Source of the DNA: Rhytidiadelphus loreus
Lineage: Eukaryota; Streptophyta; Bryopsida; Hypnales; Hylocomiaceae
Direction: 5' to 3'
NCBI GenBank assembly: GCA_947034895.1
Contig: OX344762.1
Span: 14,761,501-14,825,500, forward strand
DNA length: 64,000 nucleotides
The notes below the pieces were generated by a model. The model ran no database searches. It worked only from the letters and a program-made list of their open reading frames with translations, and was not told where the DNA came from. The translations under genes and the position numbers were made by a program. This document shows, one piece after another, positions 24,605 to 36,541 of the stretch; the stretch's first letter is position 1; each line of letters starts with the position of its first letter.

Positions 24605-25007
24605 AGGTAGTGTGCTAATAAACCGTCACTTTAAGGGTTGATTTGCCTTTTTCATAGGTTTCCAAGGACAAACTGATTTTTAGATCATTTTTCAGAGAAA
24701 GAAAAATAGATCCGGAACCCAACATAGGTAGTTTCATATTTTTTCAAGCATTTTTGAATTACTTATAAATTTTCAAAGATCCATGTCATAGGCACCTATT
24801 TGTGACCATAGGTGTCCCAAAATCCGTCCCCTTGTGACTTATAAAGAAATGTGCAGAAATCACAGCCAATGATTGGCTCTTACAATAATAATAAAAACAA
24901 TTCTTCTTGAATTCATTAACAGAGCAAAGAGGTCCATTCAAGGATCACCTTACATCTATTCTACAGGAGGATCTGAAGAAGAGGGGCGGTTTATGAGCAC
25001 ACTACCT
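24605..25007. mobile_element. TA-flanked MITE, ~410-bp subfamily
   Basis: Termini AGGTAGTGTGCT... and ...AGCACACTACCT. TA at 24603-24604; on the right the TA has mutated to CA. It shares the cagccaatgattggctctta block with the other copies. Confidence 0.75.
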
Positions 25008-25040
25008 CAGTCTGAAGAGTGAGAGTCCAGTATCATCATA

Positions 25041-25450
25041 AGGTAGTCGGTTCATAAACCGACCATCTAAGCACTGTAACTGAATTTTGGGCAGGTCAAA
25101 CTGCTCAAAATATTTTTGAATAAATTTTCCTTGAAAGAGAAGAAGAATTGGCATCTAACCCAAGTTGTTTCATATTTTTTGGATCATTTTTGAATTAGTT
25201 ATGAATTTTCAAACGAGATGTGTTGTAGGTCCCTATTTGTGATCCTAGGTCTTTCATAAAGTGTTCACTGCGACTTCTAAATAGAAATGGGAAAAGAAAG
25301 GAAACTGATTGGCTCTTGCAATAATAAATAGTATTTTTCTTGATTCATTTAATGACAATGAAGGTCAATTCAAGAACCACCTCCAGCCCATTCCAGTAAC
25401 ATTTATAGGGGCGGTTCTAAATGCCCGAACGGAGTTCGAGCCTCCTACCT
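25041..25450. mobile_element. TA-flanked MITE, ~410-bp subfamily
   Basis: Starts AGGTAGTCGGTTC and ends GAGCCTCCTACCT; TA on both sides (25039-25040 and 25451-25452). It lies only 33 bases from the previous copy and in the same orientation. The two ends differ from each other more than in the 17113 and 29925 copies. Confidence 0.75.
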
Positions 25451-25452
25451 TA

Positions 25453-26258
25453 CTGTTATACAGTTACTGCAGTCACTGTAGCATGGACCACTCTACTGTA
25501 CTGTGCAAATTCCTTTCCTTCCCATTTCTCACTCAAACCCTATGTAACTCTAGATGATAGTAGCCCATGTTGCTATTACGGCATTGGATACAACTGGTGG
25601 AGTACGGTACTCTCAGACCCCCTGGCTTGGACCAGAGCTGTAATATTCTCTTCAGGAAAAGGGCTAGGAAGGAGATTGGTAGGAGTACAATGGGGGACCT
25701 TGGGTTCCGTGCAAGCAAGCCTTCGCATATTGTACCCATTCAAGCATTTTTGTTTTGTTTGGAAAGGTGTGTTAGGTGTTAGGATTCCAAAATTTTCACA
25801 TACTTAGGGTGGGTGGGTGGGGCGGGGCTTACATGTGAGCCTAGTGGGCAGCCTAGCAATTATAATCCAAACTATACTATAGACAAAATAGGTTCCACCA
25901 ATCATCTTGTTGGGGTGGGCAAACAGGAAAGCCAAGGTGGAAGCTTCATTGATACCAGGGGACAACCCCATTGGTGGAGACTTGTCCATTTAATACATGT
26001 GAATTCTTATAGTATTCCTCCCCCACCCACTAGATCCACATGAAAGTGCAATTGCTATTTGCACTTGTAGCACCCCCCTATGCAATTTCTCCATCTAGTG
26101 ATACAAATGTCTAACTAAGGACTAAGGAGGTCCTTAGTTAGACAAATGTAAAAAAACGGCTACCTATTTCGCAGTTAGTTGGTTATTTTGTATTTTTGAG
26201 CTTCTTGTGTACAATTTGAGGTCTTTGAGTGCAAATATGAATCCGATTTTGTCAATAT
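25453..26258. other. Gene-free spacer
   Basis: Open frames at 25421-25807 and 25813-26043 have no recognisable similarity or splice context. The only clear structure is the hairpin at 26108-26144. Confidence 0.4.
26108..26144. repeat. Perfect 15-bp hairpin
   Basis: TGTCTAACTAAGGAC and its exact complement flank a 7-base loop (26123-26129). No gene end is nearby. Confidence 0.8.
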
Positions 26259-26499
26259 GGTCAATTTCGTTAAAATGGCGGTATTCCATTAAAATGGCAC
26301 AAAATGAAACCACAAAAAGAATGAAAACAAATGAAAGATTGTCCAAGGGGAGTGGAAATGCGTGAATTAGGAGTGATTTGAATGTGCTAGGCATAAAATT
26401 GACACATGTATGACCCTATCATGGCACACTTATTCTCTTTTGTAGAAGATATTCCATTAAAATGGCATGCGGAATACCGCCATTTTAACGAAATTGACC
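26259..26499. mobile_element. 241-bp element with perfect 29-bp terminal inverted repeats
   Basis: 26259-26287 (starting GGTCAATTTCGTTAAAATGG) is repeated exactly as the complement at 26471-26499. The terminal block attccattaaaatggca also recurs just inside each end. No coding capacity. A degenerate relative lies at 1009-1313. I could not define a target duplication. Confidence 0.75.
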
Positions 26500-26658
26500 A
26501 TCAATTTCCTACAAACAATTGATTGTAAATAATATCATTGCATTCTTCGAGCTTGTCTAGCTTGTTGCTGCAATGCATACTAGGGGATGATATAAAATTG
26601 GGACAACACCAAGCATTTGGATTCTGAGAGTCAATTTTATTGGAAAAATATGACCAGC

Positions 26659-28051
26659 TTAACCCCTGTAGGACCAAAGCCTTTTTTCGGCCAAAAAACA
26701 CTCAAAACTGCCATTTCTATAGCAAAAAGTAAAAAAACTTGAAATGGTTTCCCCCCCCCCCCCCCCATATTTAACCATAGGATCTTACACCTAACTAGTA
26801 TGAGAATGTGTGTAAAAAATTTAGAAACTTTGACCACATAGATTGTAAGATATCTGCGTTTAAAGTGAAAAAAAAACACTTAGCACATTATGGGACTAAA
26901 TTTGTTGACTTTGAACATTTTTAACTTAAACTTTTTGCACTACAAAGTTTTGAGCTTTAAATCTTTATAGTGAAAACTTGAGTTGAGAGTCTAGGAAAAA
27001 AAATGAAATCCAAAAAAAATTAATTTTCATTCTCACAAAAATTAATAAGTAGAAGTAGGTATGAGATAGAAGGAAAATCTAAAATATTAATATCTTTTTT
27101 ATGGAATTAAAATGCACTAATTCCAATGGTAGGCTTGTTCTAGCAAGAAAACTAAACCATGTGGAACATTTTTTTTGGAAAAATTGCATTCAAAAATGAA
27201 TCCTACAAGTTGTTGTTTTCAAGAAAATGCTCTAATTGCCCCAAAACCAAGATTGTCCATAACTTACTTTACTAGTGTAGTATCATGTGGTAAAAATTTG
27301 ATGGAGTTTGATCGTACAGATTAGAAGATATTAGCATTCAAAGTTGAAAAAAGAAAGTTTTTTTTAACACTAGCCTGCAATTTCAGATGACTTTGAATGC
27401 CATTTGCAGAAAAAACTTACACCATAGACCTTGAATTAAAAAAAAACTGTGTTGAAAAATTGAGTTGAAAGTATAGAAATTTATTTTTTAAGAAAAAACA
27501 ATTGATTTTCATTCTTTAAAAAATTGTTCAGTAGAAGTAAGTCCAAGATTGAAAGAAAAACTAAATCAATAATAGCTCTAAAATGGGATTGAAACACAAT
27601 AATCTCAACGGTGAGATTGTTCTAAATAGAAAATTTAACCTTGTCAAACAATTTCTGTTGAAATATTGTGAAAATTGCATTCAGAATTGAATCCTAGAAG
27701 TTATTTTTTCAAGAAGATGCTCAAATTGCTAGAAAAACAAGATTGTTCATAACTTTCACATTACTAATCCAAATGGAATGAATCAAAGCTTCACATGTAG
27801 AAAAAAAATCTGGTCTTTAAGAAGAAAAAAATTAAAAAATTAATTTCAAATTTTTGTAGATTTATTTTTCTGCCCGGTGACGTGAAAATTATGTTTAAAA
27901 TGCCATAATTTTTGCTCCCGGGCACCAATTGAAATAAAATTTATATTCCCACAAAGCTCATAAGTAAAAAATTCACTAAAAATTGAGATCATAGGAACTT
28001 GCCCAAAATCCATTTTGTCCCCCAAGGGGACACTGGTCCTTTAGGTGTTAA
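26659..28051. mobile_element. TTAA-flanked element, long copy
   Basis: TTAA at 26659-26662 and 28048-28051 encloses 1385 bp beginning CCCCTGTAGGACC and ending GGTCCTTTAGGTG. Near the right end is the hairpin GTCCCCCAAGGGGAC. The interior carries an approximate second copy of the left arm (from about 27250), which explains the extra length. A run of 16 C lies at 26751-26766. No transposase. Confidence 0.7.
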
Positions 28052-28332
28052 TACAAAGTCTGTAGTGCAAAAAAATTCCACAAATGGTGGTCAAAGTCAT
28101 TGGAAATTACAGACCACTCTTTTTTTCAACTTTGAATGCTAATATCTTCCAATGTGTACGGTCAAACTTCATGAAATTTTTATCACATGATTTAAGATTA
28201 ACAAAATACAAGATCCTATGGTTAGATTTTAGTTTATTATAATTTTGTTGGTTTTTGTGAATGAATGCAATAGAAATGGAAGTTTTGAGTGTTTTTTGAC
28301 AGAAGAGTGGCCTTGGTCCTTTAGAGGTCAAG
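28052..28332. mobile_element. Inverted fragment of the TTAA-flanked family
   Basis: The reverse complement matches the first ~270 bp of 26663-28047 (GGACCAAGGCCACTCTTC..., then the shared aaaaaacactcaaaac block). The terminal TTAA has mutated (aggtcaag). It directly abuts the longer copy in opposite orientation. Confidence 0.55.
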
Positions 28333-28517
28333 AAAGTCTATTCTTCTTGGATCTTACATGTAAACCCCGAAAATGTTTTAGAAGTATGCAAAATTCACTT
28401 TGAACAATCACACTAAGCCAAGGTAGGAAGACCCTAGCTCCATTGCAATCTTTGATTATGGCACCATGTTGCATTCTAATGGAGTGAAAACTAGAAAGGG
28501 TTTGCCATATGAGAACT

Positions 28518-29480
28518 TTAACCCCTAAAGGACTGAGCCATTTTTTGGGTCCAAAATCATTGAAAACTGCCTTTTCTGCTGCGATCATTCACAAAGTTTT
28601 GAAAATGTAACCGTAAGATCTTGAAGTGAACTTGTATGAGAGGGTGTGGTAAAAATTTTGTGAGGTTTCACCGTACGGATAGAGAGATATTTGCATTCAA
28701 AGTTCTTTTTTCTTTTTTCTTTCACTGTGCCCCAGAATTTCAGATGCCTTTGACCACCTCATGCTCAATTTTTTTGCATTACACAGCATAAAGTTAAAAA
28801 AAATTCTTGTAGGTATTGAAGTTAGGCATATGCATACCGATTTTCAAAGCAATTCAACACACCTAATACCTCCAAAAAAATCTTGCAATGCCACAATGTC
28901 CCAGAAATTGACAATGCACTAGGTCATCTTTGAATCAGTTTTCCCACCACATACTTTGATATATTGAAAATATGAATGGTGGATAGAAAGACATACTTAT
29001 ATTTGACAAGTAGGAAAAGAAAAATTTGAAAAATATAAAAATCTAAGATTTCTATGACCTTCCGAAGTTTGCAGCTGCCTGCAAAGAAGTTCACAGACTG
29101 GGCAGCACTTGTAGAAAGGGACCCAAGATGTCTCTAACGGCCCACCCTCCAATGTCAAAGCCCAGCTTTTCAAAACCCGTGTTTCCACTTCAAACCCGTT
29201 GCCCTCCCCTCTCTTGTCCTCTTGCCCACTTGTGTTGCCTCTGCACAGTCAAACACATATTCCCCTGCCCCAGCTGCCCAACGAACAGCTTTTGGCGGAA
29301 AAATAGCCATAACTTCTACAAAACAACTCGGATTTCTATGAAATTTTTATGTACGCGAAGCTCGTGACTAACTGCACGCACTCAAAAAGTTTCAGAAAAT
29401 TAGGCCGCAAAACCAACTTGAATGAGCCTGCCCAAAATCCCAAAAGTCCCCCAAGGGGACTTTGGTCCTTAAGGAGTTAA
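28518..29480. mobile_element. TTAA-flanked element
   Basis: TTAA at 28518-28521 and 29477-29480 encloses 955 bp starting CCCCTAAAGGACTGAGCC and ending GGTCCTTAAGGAG. The subterminal hairpin GTCCCCCAAGGGGAC lies about 10 bases from the right terminus. The interior diverges strongly from the other copies. No transposase. Confidence 0.7.
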
Positions 29481-29924
29481 TTAGTGCGGAATTGAGTTTG
29501 GAATTTTTTGGGAATTGGATTGAAAAGTCACAATTTTATGACTCCATTGGACACCACATCATTGAACATAAGTGCTCTTTTTTGTTATCATTCTTACAAA
29601 CACACAAAAATGAATTGTTTAAAAAATTATCAAAACTTTATTATAAGTGAAGCCATTGTTATATTCATAATGGCCATACACAATCGCATGTTCCATATGT
29701 CCATAGAATTTACACCCACTCCCCTTTTAGTATCTCACCCTAGCTGCATTATTTAGACACAACCCAAAGACACGTGACTATATGGAGTTTTATAACATTG
29801 AGACCTTCAATATTGTTTTGTATAAAAGTAACTCAATTTTACGAGTCACAATTGCACAAGTCTCAACATTTGAGTGATCTAGAACTTTATAACATACCAG
29901 TAATAAAGTGTGATAGTAGGAATA

Positions 29925-30336
29925 AGGTAGGAGGCTCAAATGTTGGAGGGTCATTTAGAACCACTCATGTAGACTCATCTGTAATGGACTTGAGGTGGTC
30001 TTCAAATGGACCTTCTATTGTCATTGAATGGATCAATAAAAAAAATATTATTTATCGTAAGAGCCAATCATTCGCTTTGCTTTCCCCATTTCTCTCTAAA
30101 AGTTGTAAGTGAACGATTTATAGAAGACCTATGGTCAGAAATAGGGACCTATGACTCATCTTGTTTGAAATTTCATAAATAATTCAAAAATGCTTCAAAA
30201 AATACGAATCAACTTGGATTACAACCAGAATCTATTTTTCTTTGTCTGAAAAATGAGCTAAAAATAATCCCATACAAGAAACGACATGAAAAAGGCGAAC
30301 CAGCCCTTAAGTGCATGCTTTAAGAGCCTCCTACCT
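29925..30336. mobile_element. TA-flanked MITE, ~410-bp subfamily
   Basis: AGGTAGGAGGCTC at the left and GAGCCTCCTACCT at the right; TA at 29923-29924 and 30337-30338. One of the cleanest copies. Confidence 0.8.
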
Positions 30337-30499
30337 TACATAATGAGGGGCACTTCACATTGTGGCCCAAAGCTCGAGAGGTGGTTAATTTCCACCAGTT
30401 GCCGAACTTTTAGTTTCTTGCAATTCGATTGGTGGAAATGGATGGCCTCTTCACCTTCGACCGTAGTGTGAAGTGTCTTTCAATTTGGAACCGGTGGTA

Positions 30500-31113
30500 T
30501 GGTAGTGTGCTCTAAAACCCTCTTCTTCAAACCGTCCTCTAGGTGGCTAAAAAATGGATACATTATGGACTACTAATTATGTCAGAGAAGAGGAAGAGTT
30601 GGTTCATTCTTCTCCAATGGATGGTTTATATTTCTTTAAAGGTTGATTTAAGAGGCACTATAAGTCCATTTCTAATTAAGTGGATAGGCATTCATTAATT
30701 TTTTTCAAAATGAGAATTAGCAGCCCAACTACCTTCCTACATATGCTAAAAAATCTGAAATAATAATTAACCCAAGCTTTCATTCAAGTTTTAATAAAAG
30801 TCACATTTAGGAACCTTATATCTATTACTTTTTGCATGCCTGAATGCTTGTTTTTGGTAAAGCTGTATCTTTTTTCAGACCATTTAAGAGTGGGTTTTGC
30901 AAGGGCTAGAAGTCACAAATAGGTCCCTTTGGCAGAGTTCTTTGAAAATTCAGAACTAATTCACAATAGCTCCAAAAAATATGAAACCACTTGGGTTAGA
31001 TTCCGCATCAATTCCTCTTCAAGTGAAAAATAAGGGAAAATATTTTCACGCATCTGAAACCCATCAAAAAGGCCCAACAACCCTTAAAGTGTCGCTTTTA
31101 GAGCCACCTACCT
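30500..31113. mobile_element. TA-flanked MITE, enlarged copy
   Basis: Starts TGGTAGTGTGCTC after TA (30498-30499) and ends GAGCCACCTACCT before TA (31114-31115). At 614 bp it is about 200 bp longer than its relatives, so it probably carries an insertion or joins two damaged copies. Confidence 0.6.
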
Positions 31114-31115
31114 TA

Positions 31116-32093
31116 TGTCTAGTATGGTATTGGTGAGAGTGAGAATTGAGGGTGTGATATTAGAGAGGATTCGGTTGTGTTAAGCAAGGATTGCATGGGC
31201 CTCGGTCCTTCCCTTTGATTGGGTAGTTGAATAAGACAGACAGGGAAAGCATTTAAAAATAGGAAAATAAATATACAACTAAATTGCAGATCTTGCAGTC
31301 ACTCTGATTTTTTGGAACATCAGACCACACTAATTTAATTTCCAAGTGATGATTGCTGGCCAAATTATTTTATGGAATCAGAAAGGTCAGGGATCATAAA
31401 ATGCTTTCTACACGTTCCTAATTGGAAAAAGGACTGATCCTTTTTCTCGCAGGGATGACACTTATTATGATTCTTGTGCGCACTGACAGTGTGACTGTCC
31501 GGACAACTCGTCACACAAAATTTTGCAATTACTCTGGCCCAGAGTAATTCTAACAATTGTTTGTTACTTTGTATTAAAAGTGCCATTTGTAACCCACAAA
31601 TATGGTGCCACCAAGCCTTGCCAACGGCCTCGGCAACACTACTCCAAGCTTGACACGCTTGTTTGGGAAAAATGGCTTTGCACTAACATTTCTTCATAGT
31701 ACAAGTCGTGTTGTTCCTTCCATTACCCCTCACAATTATTCAACAACGGAGGGCCTTTGTAGTGGGCAACTTTACACTCACTCTGACTTAGTCAATTTTG
31801 ACTATGGCTTGGTGGAAGACATGGAGGCTAATGAGAGGCATCGAAAGAAGGGGAAGAACTTTGGTGATTTTAGTGCGTGTTTACTTAAATTAAAACCCTT
31901 ATGAACTCATTCCAATCAAATTATCATTTAAAAAGAGATTCATGTAAATTGACCGTACCAATTGGTAGTAGAGACAAGCCCAAAGCTCCAAAGAAATGGA
32001 CACGTCCTTTGAACATACCATTGAAAAGATTATAATAGTCAAACAAAGAAATTTTCAATTTTGAAAGGCCAAAGCTTGTGGGGCGTTCAACGA
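31116..32093. other. Gene-free spacer
   Basis: A 100-codon plus-strand frame at 31602-31904 has no recognisable similarity. Nothing else is supported. Confidence 0.4.
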
Positions 32094-33017
32094 TTAACTC
32101 CTAAAGGACCAAGGCCTTTTTTTTTTGCCAAAAAACACTCAAAACTGTCATTTCTATAGCAAAGAGTAAAATAATTTGAAATTTTTTTTTTTTGCACATC
32201 TAACCTTAGGGTCTTACACCTAACTAGTATGAGAATGTGTAGAAAAAATTCAGAATTTTTGACCACATAGATTGCAAGATATTTGGGTTTAAAGTAAAAG
32301 AAAACAAGTTTTTCAGTACATTGCTGGACTAGATTTTTCGACTTTGAACATTTTTAACTTAAACTTTTTGCACTACAAAATTTTGAGTTTTAAATCTTTA
32401 TAGTGAAAATTTGAGTTGAGAGTTTAGGGGGAAAAAAAGGAATTCAAAAAAACTTAATTTTCATTCTCACAAAAATTAATAAGTAGAAGTAGGTATGAGA
32501 TAGAAGAAAAATCTAAAAATATTAATATCTTTTTTATGGAATTAAAATGCACTGATTCCAATGGTAGGCTTGTTCTAGCAAGAAAACTAAACCATGAGGA
32601 ACATTTTTTTTGGAAAAATTGGAAAAATTGTATTCAAAAATGAATCCTACAAGTGTTTTTTTTCAAAAAGATGCTCTAATTGCCCAAAAAACAAGATTGT
32701 CCATAACTTTCTCATAACAAATCCAAATGGAATGAATCAAAGCTTTGCATGTAGACAAAAATATAATCTATAAGGAAAAAAAATTCAAAAAAAAAATTTC
32801 AATTTTTTTTGCTGCCCCTCGTCCCTTGTTTTGAGCTTATTTGGACATAACTTTTGTTCCCATGCACTGATTGAAAAAAGAATTATATTACCATGAAGCT
32901 TATCAGTTTTTCTATCTTCAAAAAAAGTTTAAAAATATCAGGTTAAAATTTCAGCCTATAGGTACCTGCCCGAAATCCCATTTGTCCCCCGAAGGGACAA
33001 TGGTCCTACAGGGAATA
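32094..33017. mobile_element. TTAA-flanked element
   Basis: TTAA at 32094-32097, then CTCCTAAAGGACCAAGGCC. The right end GGTCCTACAGGG has a mutated flank (aataa). It is the closest relative of 26659-28051, sharing long blocks such as aggtatgagatagaag and the subterminal GTCCCCCGAAGGGAC hairpin. No transposase. Confidence 0.65.
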
Positions 33018-34429
33018 AGCTTTTTTTGGTGTGAAGCATCAAGTCTTTAGTGCAACACCACATCTCACAAGGCAATAAGTGCCTCACCGCTTCTCAATGT
33101 CGTGATCAAATAGACTACAACTAGAGGTGATGCCCTAAGAGCTTTTCTACTAACAAATGGTACACCAATGGTTATTTCTCTAACTTGATGTGTCCTTAGG
33201 GCAATGAAGGTCCAAACTCTATACTAGACTTCTACCAATAGACAATAAAATCATGGATGCCAGTGCAACAACCAAAAGTTTCATTTTGCCAAGCCATGGA
33301 TTTTAGGTGACATGGCAAAGGTGAGAGTCATGGAATAGATTGGAGCAACAAGAGATCCATCACAAGTTAACAAACTAGGAGTTCTTTTTGCTAGAAAGTG
33401 CTTAAAAAGTGTCTTCTAATAGAGAGATACATATTGGAGTGTTGGATGTACCGATGGTGAATACAACGCATTTCAAAACCCCTATACCATTGTAGCTTCA
33501 AGAAATTCATAACTAATTCCACAAAGGTCCTAAACATATGAAACAACTTGGGATTTTACATGCTAGTTTTCTTTACCTTTTTCTTTGGAGAAATATTTCA
33601 AAGAATTTTACCTTTTCCCAAAATGTGATCAGCTACACTAAATATTGAAATTAGGTTGCTTGAATGACATCGGTACTTTAATTTGTCTGTGATACATATT
33701 TATTTATTATCAGATTGTCTCAGCATCACTTCTAACGTACAAGCAAGGTCCTGTAGAAAAATGTGTAGTGCAACCCACAGTGCTTTAATTCCACTTCTTC
33801 TTTTTAATTTTAATTTTTTTATATAGAGAGAACAAAGCTTAATTCCACTGGCTTTTGGGTGTACTGTAGCTCCTGGAACTTAGCAGGTCTGCCCCTCACT
33901 GTTGCTTTGAATGGGGTTGGTTGCATCTCCCGTCACACAGAAGCCCAAGCGTGATTGACGTGACTAGCGCTGGTAATCCACAACCACATCATCTGCAACT
34001 GACCGCACTCAGCCTGCAACTCATTTGCCAGGCAGACTATTTGTACAGTCAGACTATTTGTACGATTTGGTGGAGCTTATCTTCTTTCTTTTAGGTTTTG
34101 TGGAAGTCAAGTGACAGAGTGAATCTGGAATCTGCTTTTGTTGTTGGAGCAATTCATGGGAACTACTGAGCTGACAGTACTGTAGTGTGCCCTGTGCCGT
34201 TGCCACAGCCAACATGTAAATAAAAGTAATTTTCTAATTCATAAAATTCTGGAACTCAAATAACTTTCGTGCTGTAGGTCCAAATGTCATGAAACAAAGC
34301 CCATGCATCCCTCCTTGTCAAGGGCTTTTCGACGGTACAAAGCCATTAGAAGAGATTTCAGGATTTTGAGGGCTGCTTTAGCGCCGTTCCCGGTGCTGTT
34401 CCCCCGGCAGTTAAAGAACGCCGATGTCA
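33018..34429. other. Gene-free spacer
   Basis: A fragment near 33480-33620 resembles the right half of the TA-flanked MITE family. The remainder holds nothing I can support. Confidence 0.35.
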
Positions 34430-34740
34430 GATTTTTTTTTTTTTTTTTTTTTAAATAAAAAAATAAAAATAAAATTTAAGTTCTTAAAATGAGAAACAAA
34501 GTTAATTTTTTTTTTTTTTCCCCGAAAAACTTGACCTGGCTGTCTCTCGGCCAGGTCAGCACAAGCGGGTAACAACGGATTTCGGCGGTTCTCGGGGGGG
34601 GGGGCGAGTTGGGAACTCGTAGCCCTCCCCGAGAGCCAAAACACATGTAATGATACAACCAAGGGATGCATGGTCCAAGAGATCTCTTCGTAACAAACAA
34701 AACAAAAACAAAAACAAAAACAAACTAACAAACTAACTTA
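34430..34740. repeat. Cluster of simple repeats around a GC-rich segment
   Basis: Poly-T (34432-34452), a T/A-rich run, an 11-G run (34594-34604) and an (AAAAAC)n tract (34693-34737) flank a GC-rich segment at 34530-34635. That segment reads CTCTCGGCCAGGTC and contains short internal inverted repeats. A retroposed fragment with A-tails is possible; no tRNA-like promoter boxes were recognised. Confidence 0.5.
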
Positions 34741-34804
34741 AGGTATGGATTATGTTGCAAGGATCTTGATGGAGACAATGAGGATCAAACAGATAATGGA
34801 TTTA

Positions 34805-35073
34805 AGGTAGTCTGCTTTCAAAGCAATTGTTCAAGAATTGATTGCATTTGGAGGAACAATTTCCAGTAAATTTTTGCACGAAGAAAAATGGAATTGGCAT
34901 CAAATCCAAGTTGATATATATTTCTTGGACCTTTGTGGAATTAGTTGGGAATTTTTGAAGTTGAAATGTAGGGATCACTAAAAGCGACCACCTCTATAAA
35001 TGTACACTATTGCTATATTGAAGAAAGTCAAATGTATCTTTGTGTTAGTCATTGCTTTTAGAGCGAATTGCCT
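34805..35073. mobile_element. TA-flanked MITE, deleted copy
   Basis: AGGTAGTCTGCTTTC at the left, GAGCGAATTGCCT at the right, TA on both sides (34803-34804 and 35074-35075). At 269 bp about a third of the interior is missing. Confidence 0.6.
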
Positions 35074-35429
35074 TACAAGTAGTGGAAGAGTGTAAATAGA
35101 CTTTTCATTTATGCCAACTCCTTACATATTCAAGTTTTTCTTTTTCTCTAAGGTAAAGAGTGTATCATGTGACTATTTATGCCACTTTGTAGCCACTATG
35201 TAACTATAGAGTGCATTTTGAAATTTAAAATCTATGATATTGATACATAATAGTATAGATAGGATGGTTTTTAAATTGTGGCACACATAGGGGTTCCTAC
35301 CTTAGTTAACTGCAACACATGCTTGCTAATATATAATTGCAATGTTATGCAAATTGACACGAGAAAAACAACCAATATACATCTAAAATTGTAATAAGCC
35401 TTTGAACACAATTCAATTTCAAAACCTTT

Positions 35430-36306
35430 AAAGGACCATGTCTCTTTGGGAGACAAAATGGAATTTTAGTAGGCTTGTGTGACTTAGTTTTTTATATAAG
35501 TTTTTAAATTTTTCTGTTAAGATATAAAACACATTAGCTTTTATAGGCCAATCTAATTTTTGTTTCAATGAGTGATTGGTAGCAAAATTTATACTAGAAT
35601 AATCTCATTTTATAGTTTGCTTGGGCCACAAAACAAAACAACAAAAATTTGAAATTATAATTAATTTTTTTTCCTTATAGATTGTATGGAGTATATATTT
35701 TCCATATGAAAAGCTTCATTCATTCTATGTGGATTTGCATTAGTGATGTGGAAGTTATGGAGCTTCTTGTTTTGCAAGCAACCGTTGCATCTTCTTGAGA
35801 AAATAATGTATTAAATTCATTTTTTAACTCAATTTTCATCATTTTCAAAAAAATGAAGTTTTCCAAGGTTCAATTCACTTGCTAGAATGATCTCATTGTT
35901 GGGATTAGTGTGTTTCAATTCCATCATAGAACTATCAATGATTTAGTTTTAAAGAATGAAATAAAAAAATTCTTTTTGAATTTTCCTCCCTAGATTCTTA
36001 ATTCAATTCTTCAATATAAAAAATTCTAAATTCAAACTCTTTAGTGCAAAAGATTTAAGTTAAGAAGATTCAAAGTCTTCTAATTCAGTTGCATGAGGCA
36101 CAAAAAAACTTGTTTTCATTCACTTTCAACACAAATATCTTGCAATCTATGTTTTCAAAGTTTTATAATTTCTTCCACATTCTTATAGTGCAAGATCCTA
36201 TGGTTAGATAGGCAGAATTTTTCTTAACTCTATTGCTCTTTGCAATGAAAATGGTATTGTTTAGTGTCTGGGGAAAAAAGAAGGGCCAAGGTCCTTTAGG
36301 GATTTA
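35430..36306. mobile_element. Degenerate TTAA-family element, inverted orientation
   Basis: It starts TAAAGGACCATGTCTC, with the decayed hairpin TCTCTTTGGGAGA at the left, and ends CCAAGGTCCTTTAGGGA. The hairpin end is on the left, opposite to the copies at 26659 and 28518. The terminal TTAA is only partly preserved. Confidence 0.55.
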
Positions 36307-36521
36307 AACATTTCAAGTTTTTGTCGGATCTTGTTGGGAGTCAAAAGACTTTGATAATATGTTTTTGGGACATAGCATGAATAAACTTTGAATTTGAAAC
36401 TGGTAAAAATAGATGTATCCTAAATCAACTATAGGCCTTCATTATTAGGGGTTGAACATTTTAGGCAAGCATATGTATGGGTCAAATTTAGAAATGGATC
36501 ACAATTAGGTTTTGTTACTTT

Positions 36522-36541
36522 CTAGGGTTTAGGGTTTAGGA
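36522..36541. repeat. Short interstitial telomere-type repeat (TTTAGGG)n
   Basis: About three units of the plant telomere heptamer. Confidence 0.75.

Noticed and set aside
25421..25807. 128-codon plus-strand frame near a GTTCGAGCC string that recalls a tRNA T-arm
   Set aside because: The string is the end of the MITE at 25041-25450; no tRNA fold can be made and the frame has no similarity.
31602..31904. 100-codon plus-strand frame
   Set aside because: No similarity, no splice context, lies in repeat-rich DNA.
34411..34731. Minus-strand frame with poly-Lys and poly-Phe tracts
   Set aside because: Produced by homopolymer runs and an (AAAAAC)n repeat.
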